The notes: generated from the sequence alone by a model not told the origin. Positions 50,422 through 59,207 are shown, counted from the first letter of the stretch. The stretch is 64,000 nucleotides of DNA from an uncultured Clostridia bacterium (GCA_948676835.1 CAPOZU010000001.1:186001-250000); one strand, 5' to 3'. Made by a program: numbers and translations.

Positions 50422-51432
50422 ATGTTGTTCAAACTTTCGGAAGAATATAAGGGCATAGAAAAAGAATATAAAGCAAAATTAATTATCAATACACCTATAT
50501 ATTGGGAAAATGCAGAAAAGGAAAAATCATATACAGATAATATGTTTCAACAAATGCTAGAAGAACTGAATGAGATGGAAACTAAGATGCTAATTAATAA
50601 CAAGGAAACGAAAGTTAAACTAAAAATAGAAAAAAATGCAAAATGTGATATTTTTCTATTTATTAGCATGGATATTAACAGAGAAAAATATAAATATACA
50701 GTTGAAAAGAATTTGGAAGAAAAAGATGAAAATAAGGATATTATTGAACTTATACATATAGAAAGTGTAATATATGATTTTAAGCAACAAATATAAAATT
50801 TTGAAATAGCAATCAATATTAGTTATCCAGGCTTATTAGAAGTACGTGAAACAGAAATTTATATAAATAATAAGTATCATAGTTCTTCTAATAGATCATT
50901 AAGCTCTTTACTAGTTTCTGTTACTGAAGCCAACAAAAATGAATGGCCTAAAATAAATATTATTAATATAGATAAGAGTTGGAATTGGTTAAAACAAAGA
51001 ACAGGTTTTATAAAAGGTATGGCTACTAACTCTATTGAAAGAGCACTAAGTGCACTCACCTATATATATGATTGCTATTCTTATGAAGACTTATTCTATT
51101 CTATGATAGGAATTGAAGCTATATATGTTAGAAGCAAAGAAGGAATATTACAACAAATTAAAGATAAAAGTAAGTCTATATTTGGAGAACCAAAAGATTA
51201 TATGAAAAGGTTAAAACATATGTACAATGTAAGATCACGTTTTATTCATGGAGAGCTAAATTTTCCACCACGATATTGTCCAGATGGTGATACTCAAGAA
51301 TTTTTTCAATTTTCAGATAAAGAATATTTTGATGCATTAAATATGGCACAGGCTTTATTAATTGCAAGTATTCAGCAATTTATATTAATGGATACAGATG
51401 AAATAGAATTTGAACTTAAAGTAAAAATTTAA
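50422..51432 (+). pseudogene. Apea-like HEPN-domain gene interrupted by one in-frame TAA
   Basis: From ATG 50422 (RBS AAGAGGTAAT) the frame runs 124 codons to TAA at 50794-50796, then continues in the same register without another stop to 51432. The N-terminal part is an unrecognised beta-rich region. The C-terminal part has SIERALSALTYIYDCYSYED, LFYSMIGIEAIYVRSKEGIL and MYNVRSRFIHGEL, the Apea-like HEPN pattern with Rx4H. The full length of 337 codons suits the family. It is a nonsense mutant, or the C-terminal half is made separately from ATG 51019. Confidence 0.8.
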
Positions 51433-51496
51433 AACATAGCAAAATTATATAAATATAAAATGTATATTACTTATTTATTTGAAAATATTATCAAGG

Positions 51497-51540
51497 TTCA
51501 CCTTGACCATATAAGAGATTTTCTAAACTCTCTTATTTTT
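51497..51540 (+). repeat. attR candidate: decayed tRNA-Pro 3' end plus terminator
   Basis: TTCACCTTGACCATATAAGA and the stem that follows (CTAAACTCTCTTATTTTT) repeat the sequence at 33180-33222, including the tRNA terminator, with a handful of changes. It marks the outer right boundary of the inserted region, about 18.3 kb from attL. Confidence 0.65.
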
Positions 51541-51559
51541 ATATTTAGTAAATTTATTT

Positions 51560-51826
51560 CTATAAATTATTTTTTAATTTATACCAAGTTTCATGGTATC
51601 CCTTTCTTCCACCAATAATTTCTCCTGTTGTTGTATCTACAAAATAAGTATAACATTTATCTGATGGGCTTGCATCAATATCCATATCATATATTACAGC
51701 AACCATCCAAGCCCTTCTCATTAAATAATCTGTACGATAATATACAATATTTTCAATAGGATAGTTTGAAGTAGATTCTTTACAATGACACTTTAAATCA
51801 TATTTGACATAATTATATAAATAATG
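51560..51826 (-). pseudogene. C-terminal remnant of a PepSY-like protein
   Basis: A minus-strand frame without a start codon, running from a TAG at 51827-51829 to a TAG at 51560-51562. It encodes CHCKESTSNYPIENIVYYRT, then LMRRAWMVAVIYDM and YTYFVDTTTGEIIGGRKGYH. The FVDTTTGEIIGG turn is typical of PepSY/YcdB-like domains. It is probably a host or older island gene cut at its 5' end near the attR site. Confidence 0.65.
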
Positions 51827-51965
51827 CTATAATATTTATACATTGATGAACTAGCCGTTCATTATGTAATACTTGATATGTGGTGATGACACATATCTTT
51901 TTTTATTTCTATAAAAACAGAGCAAGTGATGACTGCTCTGAACTGATTTTATTCAGTTTTTGATA
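51804..51965 (+). ncRNA. Short structured RNA with consensus promoter
   Basis: -35 TTGACA (51804-51809), an 18-bp spacer and -10 TATAAT (51828-51833) predict a start near 51840. Hairpins follow: TGAAC/GTTCA (51847-51861); GATATGTG/CACATATC (51875-51897) with seven T residues; CAGAGCA/TGCTCTG (51918-51940); and AACTGA/TCAGTT (51941-51958) with a T run. The second and third share the loop GTGATGAC. No coding frame is present. I know no matching family. Confidence 0.55.
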
Positions 51966-52079
51966 GTTTTTCTTTGTATGAAGGAAATCCCTGATTCCTA
52001 AAAGAGTTTTTATTTAGTGATAGAAATGTAGTTTGTTTAAGTTGCTATAGAGTTTTATACATTTTTGGTTCTTTTTGAC
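51966..52079. other. Non-coding gap at the composition change
   Basis: I see no gene, promoter or strong hairpin here. The composition changes from AT-rich to GC-rich at about 52085. Confidence 0.6.
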
Positions 52080-52175
52080 TTACTCTTCGGTCACCTGCTC
52101 AATTGCAGCTTTTTCGGCTTCGCAGCCCTTCAGTGCTTCCAATCCAGCAAGGGCCGCTTTGGAGAGGTCTTCATT
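52080..52175 (-). pseudogene. GC-rich gene tail, 31 codons
   Basis: A minus-strand frame bounded by TAG at 52176-52178 encodes NEDLSKAALAGLEALKGCEA then EKAAIEQVTEE before TAA. It lacks a start but has the codon usage of the helicase gene next to it, so it looks like the truncated end of a third gene of the same imported segment. Confidence 0.5.
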
Positions 52176-52183
52176 CTACCAAA

Positions 52184-52220
52184 ACAGAAAGCGCCCAGCA
52201 TTTGCTGGGCGCCTTCTGTT
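52184..52220 (-). terminator. GC-rich terminator after the helicase gene
   Basis: ACAGAAGGCGCCCAGCA pairs with TGCTGGGCGCTTTCTGT around a two-base loop, followed by TTTGG on the minus strand. Its GC-rich stem is unlike the other terminators in the window. Confidence 0.88.
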
Positions 52221-52239
52221 TTTCTATGCCTCTTTTCCG

Positions 52240-54942
52240 TTAGCTCGCTTTCTTGATGTTCTCGGTAATTTCCTGGAAGTACTCCTCCAGGAACTCCAAG
52301 TTCTCCTTAGCATTGCCAACAGTCAATCCGCTGAGCAACTCTCTAACCAGAGAATCGAATTCCATTTTCACCTCATTTTCCTTCGGAGTAAGAATCTTTT
52401 TCTTCTTTCCCGTCTGAGCACTAAAACTGCCCATAGGGTAGCATCTCTCAACCTCCTTCATAAACAGATACTGCATAGCCTCACGCGTATTACCTGCCGC
52501 CTTCTCCTCATCATCCAACAGCTCAAAAGAAACTGTCTTCTTTTTCAGAGTAATGCAGCCATACGCAAGAATTGGTTCATCGCCATATCCACCTTTGTTC
52601 ATGGTAAGCTCGATTGTGCCGATTTCATCGGCATAGTCCAAAACATCCTGCAAAGTGCCGACCTGGATTCTCTCATACCCTCTCTTCTTGTAATCACGAA
52701 TTCTAGTGATTCGCTGATTTTCAACGGCATTGCGAAGACCAGCCATGCTCTCCTCTTCTCTCCGATATACATTATCGTTTCGGAGCATTACCCGTGTGCC
52801 ATTATCAAGTGCTACGGTTTTGACATCTGTTGTGAACAGAGTTTTATCGTCAACACAGATATACGGCTTACGGTAGGAATAGTAGACCTGAAATTCTTTG
52901 CCGTCAATTACAACAGTTTGCTGACGCGTGTCAGCAATCCTACTCTCATAGGAACTGCTGGAAGAATAGAGCTTCCTACGCCATTCCTGTTCCGCCTCAT
53001 ACTCGGCTTTCAGATTGGCATAGTCGGGATGATTATAGTCCAGCTCAGAATCAGTGCTGAGTTTAAGCTGGAGATAATACCTGCTTTTGAATACCATAAC
53101 GGCATCATTTTCAGCATCATAAACACACTCAGACTCTTCACGGATTTGGCTGGGCACAAGCAACTTCTCAAGCGTACTTTTGCTAATTTTCGTAGCAAAA
53201 GTAACCAGATTCATCTGATCAGTGTACCCCCAACGCCCTTTAACAGGGAAACTTTTCGGTGTACCAACCACGCAATAAACCGGCTCCAAATAGGTAGAAT
53301 GCACGCAGGAACCTTTGTCCAGCTGTCTGACGACTCCATCTTCTCCCACAAAACGACCATATCCGTCAGAAACGAAAATGTTTGTTGCCATGCCGGCAAT
53401 GCAGGATTTAACAATGGCCTCGCGGTCATCGTTATTCTGGATATCAATCAGATTGTCCAGCGCATTCTTAAGCTTCTTGATATGCTCCTTGATTCTCCGG
53501 AAGTTTTTCTTGCTGATACCAACCTCGTTGAAGTCGATATAGTCCTTCTCGCAGAGTTTATTCCACACATCAAGCTCAGCTAGCAAATCGCTGCCGTGCT
53601 CATAGGTGAAATTGCTGTAGCTAACCCAAGAATACTTCTTGCCTTTTCTGAGCAGTCCGCCAAATTCAATGATAGCCGCAATGGTCATAACCTGCTCGGT
53701 CACGCCATATTTTTCGGCCTCAATAATCATTCGGGCAAGTTCGACAGAAACAGGCATTTTCACCATTTTGGAACCCAACTCAGTAACGTTGTTATCAGAG
53801 TCGGTTGCGCCGAGAGCAATCAGCTTCTTTTTGGCCAGCCGAATTGCCTCGCTATCCGGCTGATGATAGAACTCGAGCTCTTCAGCATCAAGTCCAGCTG
53901 CAGCCAGCTGCAGGACAATACGGTCCAGAATGGAACGCTGGATTTCCGGAACAGTATAATCTTCACGCTCCTCATAAGGATAATCAGAGCAAAGAGTATA
54001 CCTGCCACCTTCGGTCCTGCCGGCTCTTCCTTCACGCTGTTTGCAATCAGCCTTGCTGATTTCAATCTCTACCAACCCTTCAACGCCGGACTCCGCATTG
54101 GAAATCTTGGCTTTGCCAGTGTCAATAACACTGATTCCAGGAATAGTTACACCATCCTGAGCAATGTTGGTTGCAACGATGACCTTAGGAACGTTATAGC
54201 TCAAATAGCACTTTTTCTGCTCTTCCCACTCGAGGTCGCCGTGTAGCGGCAGGATAACTGCATCGCAGTTTTCCTCTTTAATATCCTCGATCAGGCTTTC
54301 CATCTCTTTTTTGCCGGAAACAAAAACAATAGTGTCGCGTTTTTCATTGACATACTCCAGAACAGTAGGAACCAGCATGTAAGCGGGGCGGTGCTCGACC
54401 GCAACCTCATACAGCCTGCCAGGAACGTTGATGATTTCAGTCTTGCTTCCCAAATAGGATTTAAGCTTCTCAGCATCCATGGTAGCAGACATAATCACCA
54501 CCTTGGTGTTCCACTTGTTCCTCATGAACTTGCACCAGGCAACCAGAGCCTCCATATTGCGATTCCACAGGTGGATTTCGTCAATAACCAGGACGTTCTC
54601 TTTGCTACCGTCAGCCATGGTGATAGTTCTAACGAGCTGAAGCCCATCAGTACAGAAAAGAATTCTGCTGTCAGCAGAGAAGCACTTGTCGTAGCCCGTC
54701 TTGTATCCGATTTCCTTGCCAACCGTCACTCCCATTTCCTCCGCAACGCGGTGAGAAGCGGTCTTCGCCGTCAAAATGCGCGGCTCAGTGACGATAACCT
54801 GGGCAAATTTGTTAACCAGGAATTGGGGAATCCGCGTGGTCTTGCCACAGCCGGTTCTTCCCACAACGATAAGAAAATCGTTCTTGGCGATAGCATTGAC
54901 AATAGCGTCCTTGTACTGATCGATAGGAAGATTGATGTTCAT
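52240..54942 (-). CDS. DEAH-box (HrpA-like) RNA/DNA helicase
   Basis: A 900-residue SF2 helicase: Walker A GRTGCGKTT (28-36), motif Ia TEPRILTAKT, motif II DEIH (121-124), motif III MSAT (151-154), motif V TNIAQDGVTIPGISVIDTG and motif VI QREGRAGR. A HA2/winged-helix region follows (to about 450). The last 450 residues are not the HrpA C-terminus and are unrecognised. The gene is GC-rich, unlike its surroundings, indicating transfer. It has its own promoter and terminator beside the AAA+-protease gene. Confidence 0.9.
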   Translation of the reverse strand: MNINLPIDQYKDAIVNAIAKNDFLIVVGRTGCGKTTRIPQFLVNKFAQVIVTEPRILTAKTASHRVAEEMGVTVGKEIGYKTGYDKCFSADSRILFCTDGLQLVRTITMADGSKENVLVIDEIHLWNRNMEALVAWCKFMRNKWNTKVVIMSATMDAEKLKSYLGSKTEIINVPGRLYEVAVEHRPAYMLVPTVLEYVNEKRDTIVFVSGKKEMESLIEDIKEENCDAVILPLHGDLEWEEQKKCYLSYNVPKVIVATNIAQDGVTIPGISVIDTGKAKISNAESGVEGLVEIEISKADCKQREGRAGRTEGGRYTLCSDYPYEEREDYTVPEIQRSILDRIVLQLAAAGLDAEELEFYHQPDSEAIRLAKKKLIALGATDSDNNVTELGSKMVKMPVSVELARMIIEAEKYGVTEQVMTIAAIIEFGGLLRKGKKYSWVSYSNFTYEHGSDLLAELDVWNKLCEKDYIDFNEVGISKKNFRRIKEHIKKLKNALDNLIDIQNNDDREAIVKSCIAGMATNIFVSDGYGRFVGEDGVVRQLDKGSCVHSTYLEPVYCVVGTPKSFPVKGRWGYTDQMNLVTFATKISKSTLEKLLVPSQIREESECVYDAENDAVMVFKSRYYLQLKLSTDSELDYNHPDYANLKAEYEAEQEWRRKLYSSSSSYESRIADTRQQTVVIDGKEFQVYYSYRKPYICVDDKTLFTTDVKTVALDNGTRVMLRNDNVYRREEESMAGLRNAVENQRITRIRDYKKRGYERIQVGTLQDVLDYADEIGTIELTMNKGGYGDEPILAYGCITLKKKTVSFELLDDEEKAAGNTREAMQYLFMKEVERCYPMGSFSAQTGKKKKILTPKENEVKMEFDSLVRELLSGLTVGNAKENLEFLEEYFQEITENIKKAS

Positions 54943-55013
54943 TTTTAGCCCTCCATAAAAATATAAAATTAAGATGAGAATGTACTTTAAGGTAAATAAG
55001 CATACCTGTTAAA

Positions 55014-55042
55014 ATTATATCATTTCTTATTTTTTTTTGCAA
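55014..55042 (-). promoter_or_regulatory. Helicase-gene promoter
   Basis: -35 TTGCAA (plus 55037-55042) and -10 TATAAT (plus 55014-55019) with a 17-bp spacer on the minus strand. The promoter is AT-rich like the host, although the gene is not. Confidence 0.75.
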
Positions 55043-55062
55043 ATTCTTTAATTTACCATGCA

Positions 55063-55094
55063 AAAGAGGGGACGCAATTATGCATCCCCCCTTT
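55063..55094 (-). terminator. Terminator after the AAA+-protease gene
   Basis: AAAGGGGGGATGC pairs with GCGTCCCCTCTTT around a short loop, then TTGC. It lies between the two GC-rich genes, so they are transcribed separately. Confidence 0.75.
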
Positions 55095-55124
55095 GTAATT
55101 ATGGTCATTACCTGACCCTACGTT

Positions 55125-57014
55125 TTAATTAGACAATTCTACATTTTTAAACAACTCTTCAATCTCGTTATTTGACAACATACCTTTCTGAACAAGAGCC
55201 TCTGCCAGCGCATCCAAATATGCCTTCTTCTCCTTCAGAAGCTTTTCTGTGTACTCACGAGCTTCCTTCAGGATTTCATCCATATGAGTATTGATATCAG
55301 AAATCATTTTCTGGCTGAACATTCCCTGGTCATCTTTGATAAACACACGATCCTGAGACATATCCTCAACCAGACCATACTGTGTTACCATAGCCCTTGC
55401 AACCACAGTTGCTTTATTCAAATCAGAAACTGCACCAGCAGTTAATGTTTTGGAATACATTCTTTCAGCAATTCTGCCTGCAAGGAAACATCCAATCTTC
55501 TGGATATAGTAGTCTCTGTTTTTGGAAGCAGTCATATCTCGGTCGATTTCAAAGACATTCACTCCCAGATAATCTTCTGCCGGCATAATAGATACAGCAA
55601 GCAACACATATTCAACAAGTTCTTCAGAGAATTTATGAGCAATATAATGCCCTGCTTCGTGATATGCAGTAGCATACTTAGTTTTTTCGCTCATTTTATC
55701 AAATTTCTTTTGATTAACTTTGAAATTCTCCAAAATATCCTGCTGAGTAACTTCTTTTCTGCCTTCAAGTTCAGCACAAACCATAGTTTTGTCCAGCAAA
55801 TCCAGAGTTCTATCCGGATTTTTAGTTTCGAAATTGAAACAGGCTGCCTTGAAAATAACAGCATCTACAAGTTCCTTAGAAATGGTGGTATGATGAGCCT
55901 GCTCAAGCAGTTTAATCTGATTTTTAATCATATCATAAACTTCATCTGCCCTCGGCTCACGAACCTCAATAGGCTCAAATCTCCGTTTCAATGCAGAGTC
56001 CTTAGAAAAATACTTTTGATATTCATCTTCGGTAGTAGCACCAATTACACGAGTTTCTCCTCTGGCCAGCATAGGTTTCAGCGCATTTGCTAAATCCAAA
56101 TCACCTTCGCGGCATGCACCTGCACCAAGCAATAAATGGATTTCATCCACAAACAAAATGCATCTGGGATTCTTTTCTAAGAATTCAATGAGCAGTCTAA
56201 ATCGTTCTTCAGCAGTTCCTCTGTACTGAGTACCTGCTACAATAGCATTAACATCAAGACTCAAAACAATGCTATTCTTAAACTGCTCAGGGCAATTTCC
56301 TGTAACAATCATCCATGTGAATTTCTCAACCAATGCTGTTTTACCTACTCCGGCAAAGCCGATGAGTACAGCATTTCTCTTTGTTTTCTTCATCAGGATT
56401 CTTATAAGAGCTTTCGTCTCTTCATCCCGCCCGCAGATATGGCATTCTGTACTGTCTTTGGAATACTTGTCATTCAGAATAGTTAAAAAGCTGCTAAGTT
56501 CTCTTGGCACTTCAAAATAATCTTCCATAATATCCGCTCCTAACTGGTTGAGAGTATTCGGAATTCCAATAGTAGGAATATAAGTTTTCATGATGTGCAT
56601 AAACTCTTCCGGATACAACTCTGAAAAAGCCTCTGTAATATGAGTAATTCCCATTGCTTCAGATCCATATTCCTTTTCAGCAATTTCCATTGCCTTATCC
56701 AGGATTTTTAGAATCTCGTTATCAACCATAAGCATATCTGGATTGTCAGGGTCTTCTGTTGCAATCTGGAAAGGAACTGCATAATACTCTTTTTGCCCCA
56801 TAATCATCTCATTGAAAAGCATTGTCCGCTTTTGCTCAATTTCCTTTTCATCTACTCCTTTAGAAATGAAGTATTTGTAAACAGGTGTACTGGGAAAACC
56901 ACAAAGAACTGTAAAAAGTGTTTCTTTGGGCAAAAGAGGTAATCCAATTCTTGCTGCAACCTCCCAAGCAGAATAGATTGCAAAAATTGCTGTTCCATCA
57001 AAATTGTATGACAT
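55125..57014 (-). CDS. Clp-type AAA+ module fused to an FtsH-type (M41) zinc metallopeptidase
   Basis: A 629-residue soluble protein. Residues 1-185 are a helical N-domain with Clp-N-like spacing. The AAA+ domain has Walker A GFAGVGKTA (219-227), Walker B CILFVDEIHLLLGAGA (285-300) and RGETRVIGATTEDEYQKYF, all characteristic of ClpA/B/C D1 rather than FtsH. Residues 445-625 are an M41 peptidase: YHEAGHYIAHKF (HExxH 452-456) and AGAVSDLNKATVVARAM with the third metal ligand (Asp531). FtsH membrane helices are absent. It should unfold and degrade proteins in the cytosol. Confidence 0.88.
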   Translation of the reverse strand: MSYNFDGTAIFAIYSAWEVAARIGLPLLPKETLFTVLCGFPSTPVYKYFISKGVDEKEIEQKRTMLFNEMIMGQKEYYAVPFQIATEDPDNPDMLMVDNEILKILDKAMEIAEKEYGSEAMGITHITEAFSELYPEEFMHIMKTYIPTIGIPNTLNQLGADIMEDYFEVPRELSSFLTILNDKYSKDSTECHICGRDEETKALIRILMKKTKRNAVLIGFAGVGKTALVEKFTWMIVTGNCPEQFKNSIVLSLDVNAIVAGTQYRGTAEERFRLLIEFLEKNPRCILFVDEIHLLLGAGACREGDLDLANALKPMLARGETRVIGATTEDEYQKYFSKDSALKRRFEPIEVREPRADEVYDMIKNQIKLLEQAHHTTISKELVDAVIFKAACFNFETKNPDRTLDLLDKTMVCAELEGRKEVTQQDILENFKVNQKKFDKMSEKTKYATAYHEAGHYIAHKFSEELVEYVLLAVSIMPAEDYLGVNVFEIDRDMTASKNRDYYIQKIGCFLAGRIAERMYSKTLTAGAVSDLNKATVVARAMVTQYGLVEDMSQDRVFIKDDQGMFSQKMISDINTHMDEILKEAREYTEKLLKEKKAYLDALAEALVQKGMLSNNEIEELFKNVELSN

Positions 57015-57093
57015 AATGCTACCTCCTTGTGTTGTAAAAACAGTATTTAGTTACAAAAATTTGTATTGTCTTTTTAAACGTCACCTCCTATGG

Positions 57094-57154
57094 TGTTTAT
57101 GTAAACATAAACATATAATATGTGTATTTTATAAGGGTTTTCCCCATTTGTCAA
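57094..57154 (-). promoter_or_regulatory. Promoter and palindromic operator of the AAA+-protease gene
   Basis: -35 TTGACA (plus 57149-57154) and -10 TAAAAT (plus 57126-57131) have a 17-bp spacer. Downstream of the predicted start lies TGTTTATGTAAACATAAACA (57094-57113), a dyad matching 9 of 10 per arm and a likely repressor site. A second ribosome-site-like AGGAGGTGACG follows at about 57080-57090, well before the real one. Confidence 0.7.
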
Positions 57155-57194
57155 CAAAAAAAGATAAAAACTATAAAATTTTTATCTTTTTTTA

Positions 57195-57653
57195 CTAATT
57201 ATTCTCATAATATTTTTTTATTCTATTCCAATATCTTCTCATGAAATCTGGCATATTATCTGGCTCATTATCAAAAGCAAACCATTCGAAGCCTAATGAT
57301 TCATCATCATTTATTTTTAAATTACCATGATATCCTGTAACTTCATATACAGCAGTAACATCATAAACCTTATCTCCATTTGGATATTCTCTATAAGTTT
57401 CTTCTCCAGATACTATATCTATTAATTTTAATGTATCTAAAATCAATCCTGTTTCTTCTTCTAACTCTCTTTTTGCAGTATCTTCTAGACTTTCACCTAA
57501 TTCAAGTCCTCCACCAGGAAATCCCCATTGTTTATAATCAGACCTAAGCTGCATTAAAATTTCTTTTTTTTCATTAAATACAACTAATATTGTTCCTGAC
57601 GTTAAAATTGGGTCATGTCCTATAAATTTTCTTAGTTTTTGATAATAATTCAT
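57195..57653 (-). CDS. NUDIX hydrolase
   Basis: A 152-residue hydrolase. The Nudix box is GGGLELGESLEDTAKRELEEETGL near residues 47-70, with the REx2EExGU core visible. Upstream LTSGTILVVFNEKKEILMQLRSDY and downstream VYEVTGYHGNLKINDDESLG fit ADP-ribose or NTP pyrophosphatases. Substrate unknown. Confidence 0.92.
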   Translation of the reverse strand: MNYYQKLRKFIGHDPILTSGTILVVFNEKKEILMQLRSDYKQWGFPGGGLELGESLEDTAKRELEEETGLILDTLKLIDIVSGEETYREYPNGDKVYDVTAVYEVTGYHGNLKINDDESLGFEWFAFDNEPDNMPDFMRRYWNRIKKYYENN

Positions 57654-57680
57654 TTTTTACCTCAATAATAGTATATTATA

Positions 57681-57713
57681 GTTAAAATGACTCTTCTTCA
57701 GAGCCATTTTAAC
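57681..57713. terminator. Terminator-like hairpin
   Basis: GTTAAAATG and CTC pair with GAG and CATTTTAAC, leaving one mismatch and a short loop. It is nearly symmetric and lies between the NUDIX and YgjP-like genes. Confidence 0.65.
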
Positions 57714-57855
57714 TATTTTAATTTTGGGGAATCTTGCAAAATATTTAACTATTTTTGCAAGCGTTAAGGTATTTTTTTATATCTTAACATATAAATATTA
57801 TCATTTTTCATAATAAATATCAACATTATTTTTAAAAGTATTCTTTAAGATTTTC

Positions 57856-58581
57856 TTAAACTAAAATGCTATACTTATTATTTAACAGTTTTCTTCTATC
57901 CTTCCAATTTGAAATAAACATTTCAACTAAATTATAAAAACTTTTACTATGATCTTGATACTTAAAATGTGCCAATTCATGTACAACAACATATTCAATA
58001 CACTCAATTGGAGTTTTTATTAAACTTAAATTAAATGTAATTTTATTTTTTTGTGGAGTGCAACTTCCCCACCTAGTTTTCAACTTTTTTATCTCAATCT
58101 GTGGAAATCTCTTTACGTATTTTTCCATTTCTTTTTGATATTTGATAACTAATTCTTCAAATACCTTATATGAAATCTCTTTTAAACACCTATCATATTG
58201 CTTATTAATATAATTTATATTATTTATGTACTTTTCTTTAATATATAATTTTATAGTTTTTTCTTCTATTTTCATATTATTTTTTTTACTAGGAATTATA
58301 TTTAATATATATATATTACCTAAAAAGTATACTTTACCATTATTTTGAACATTCTCATCTTCTTTTTCTCTAGAATACTCTCTTAATTTTTTCTGTTGTG
58401 TTAAAATCCAATTATACTTTTGTATTAAAAATTTCTCTGCCTCTTCTGTTTTCATTTTTAATGGACAGGATAAATAAATATTAGAATCTTTCTTTATTCT
58501 AATATTTACATTTTTCATTTTCTTTTTAGTTAAATAATAATCAACTCTATTTTCACCTATTATAATATATCTTTTTTCCAT
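57856..58581 (-). CDS. YgjP-like (DUF45, WLM-family) metallopeptidase
   Basis: A 241-residue protein. The catalytic block is YVVVHELAHFKYQDHSKSFY near residues 195-214, with HExxH and a third ligand His. Upstream are LKTRWGSCTPQKNKITFNLS (about 163-182) and an N-terminal beta-rich domain (IRIKKDSNIYLSCPLKMKTE). This order is that of YgjP/DUF45, which often lies near DNA repair or restriction genes. No partner is seen here. Confidence 0.9.
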   Translation of the reverse strand: MEKRYIIIGENRVDYYLTKKKMKNVNIRIKKDSNIYLSCPLKMKTEEAEKFLIQKYNWILTQQKKLREYSREKEDENVQNNGKVYFLGNIYILNIIPSKKNNMKIEEKTIKLYIKEKYINNINYINKQYDRCLKEISYKVFEELVIKYQKEMEKYVKRFPQIEIKKLKTRWGSCTPQKNKITFNLSLIKTPIECIEYVVVHELAHFKYQDHSKSFYNLVEMFISNWKDRRKLLNNKYSILV

Positions 58582-58808
58582 TTTTCTCCTTAAACTATGT
58601 ATGATTTTATCACATTTGTATCATATTATCACTAAAAAGTTATAGTTTTCTTACAATTTCAATACATTTTCATTTGTATTATTGACTTTATTAAACAAGT
58701 TTGGTAAAGTATTGCCATGTAAGATGAATAATCTATTATTAAAACTAATTACAATATCAAAAAAGTGACTACAAATGTTTCTATAATATTAAATTTTGTT
58801 TACTTTTC

Positions 58809-58837
58809 TTGACTTTATTGGAATTTTTTGATAGATT
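58809..58837 (+). promoter_or_regulatory. Promoter of the HU gene
   Basis: -35 TTGACT (58809-58814), a 17-bp spacer and -10 TAGATT (58832-58837). The rest of the divergent 58582-58890 gap holds nothing else that I can assign. Confidence 0.55.
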
Positions 58838-58890
58838 AGTTTCAATACAAAAGAGATAATAATAAAAGAAATTTAAGGAGGGAATTTGTT

Positions 58891-59166
58891 ATGAACAAAG
58901 CTGAATTAGTAGCAGCTATCGCTGAAAAAACAAACGTAACAAAAAAAGCAGCTGAAGAATCATTAGATGCTTTAGTAGAAGTAATGTCAGAAGAACTAAA
59001 GAAAGGTGGAAAAGTTCAATTAGTTGGATTTGGTTCACTAGAAGTTAGAAAAAGAGCAGCTAGAAAAGGTAGAAATCCACAAACTGGAGAAGAAATCAAA
59101 ATACCTGCTTCAAAAGCTCCTGCTTTCAAACCAGGAAAAGCTTTAAAAGATGCTGTTAATAACTAG
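58891..59166 (+). CDS. hup: HU-family nucleoid protein
   Basis: A 91-residue HU: MNKAELVAAIAEKTNVTKKA, then KVQLVGFGSLEVRKRAARKG and the DNA-contacting arm RKGRNPQTGEEIKIPASKAPAFKPGK. The length and arm match non-specific HU rather than IHF. AAGGAGGG precedes the ATG. It is more GC-rich in codons than its neighbours, as usual for a highly expressed gene. A terminator follows directly. Confidence 0.96.
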   Translation: MNKAELVAAIAEKTNVTKKAAEESLDALVEVMSEELKKGGKVQLVGFGSLEVRKRAARKGRNPQTGEEIKIPASKAPAFKPGKALKDAVNN

Positions 59167-59179
59167 TATAAAATAAATG

Positions 59180-59207
59180 AAAGACCTAATTACTTAGGTC
59201 TTTTTTC
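59180..59207 (+). terminator. Terminator of the HU gene
   Basis: AAAGACCTAA pairs with TTAGGTCTTT around a four-base loop, followed by T residues. It abuts the stop of the convergent glycosidase gene. Confidence 0.9.

Noticed and set aside
51019..51432. Independent 137-codon HEPN gene
   Set aside because: The HEPN fold starts upstream of this ATG, there is no ribosome site, and the frame is continuous with the 50422 gene except for one TAA. Treated as one interrupted gene.
52075..53583. Long plus-strand open frame of 502 codons, with others at 53596-54246 and 54391-54948
   Set aside because: They lie opposite the GC-rich helicase gene, whose codon usage leaves few stops on the other strand. 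Their translations show no domain, and the minus-strand frame has all helicase motifs.
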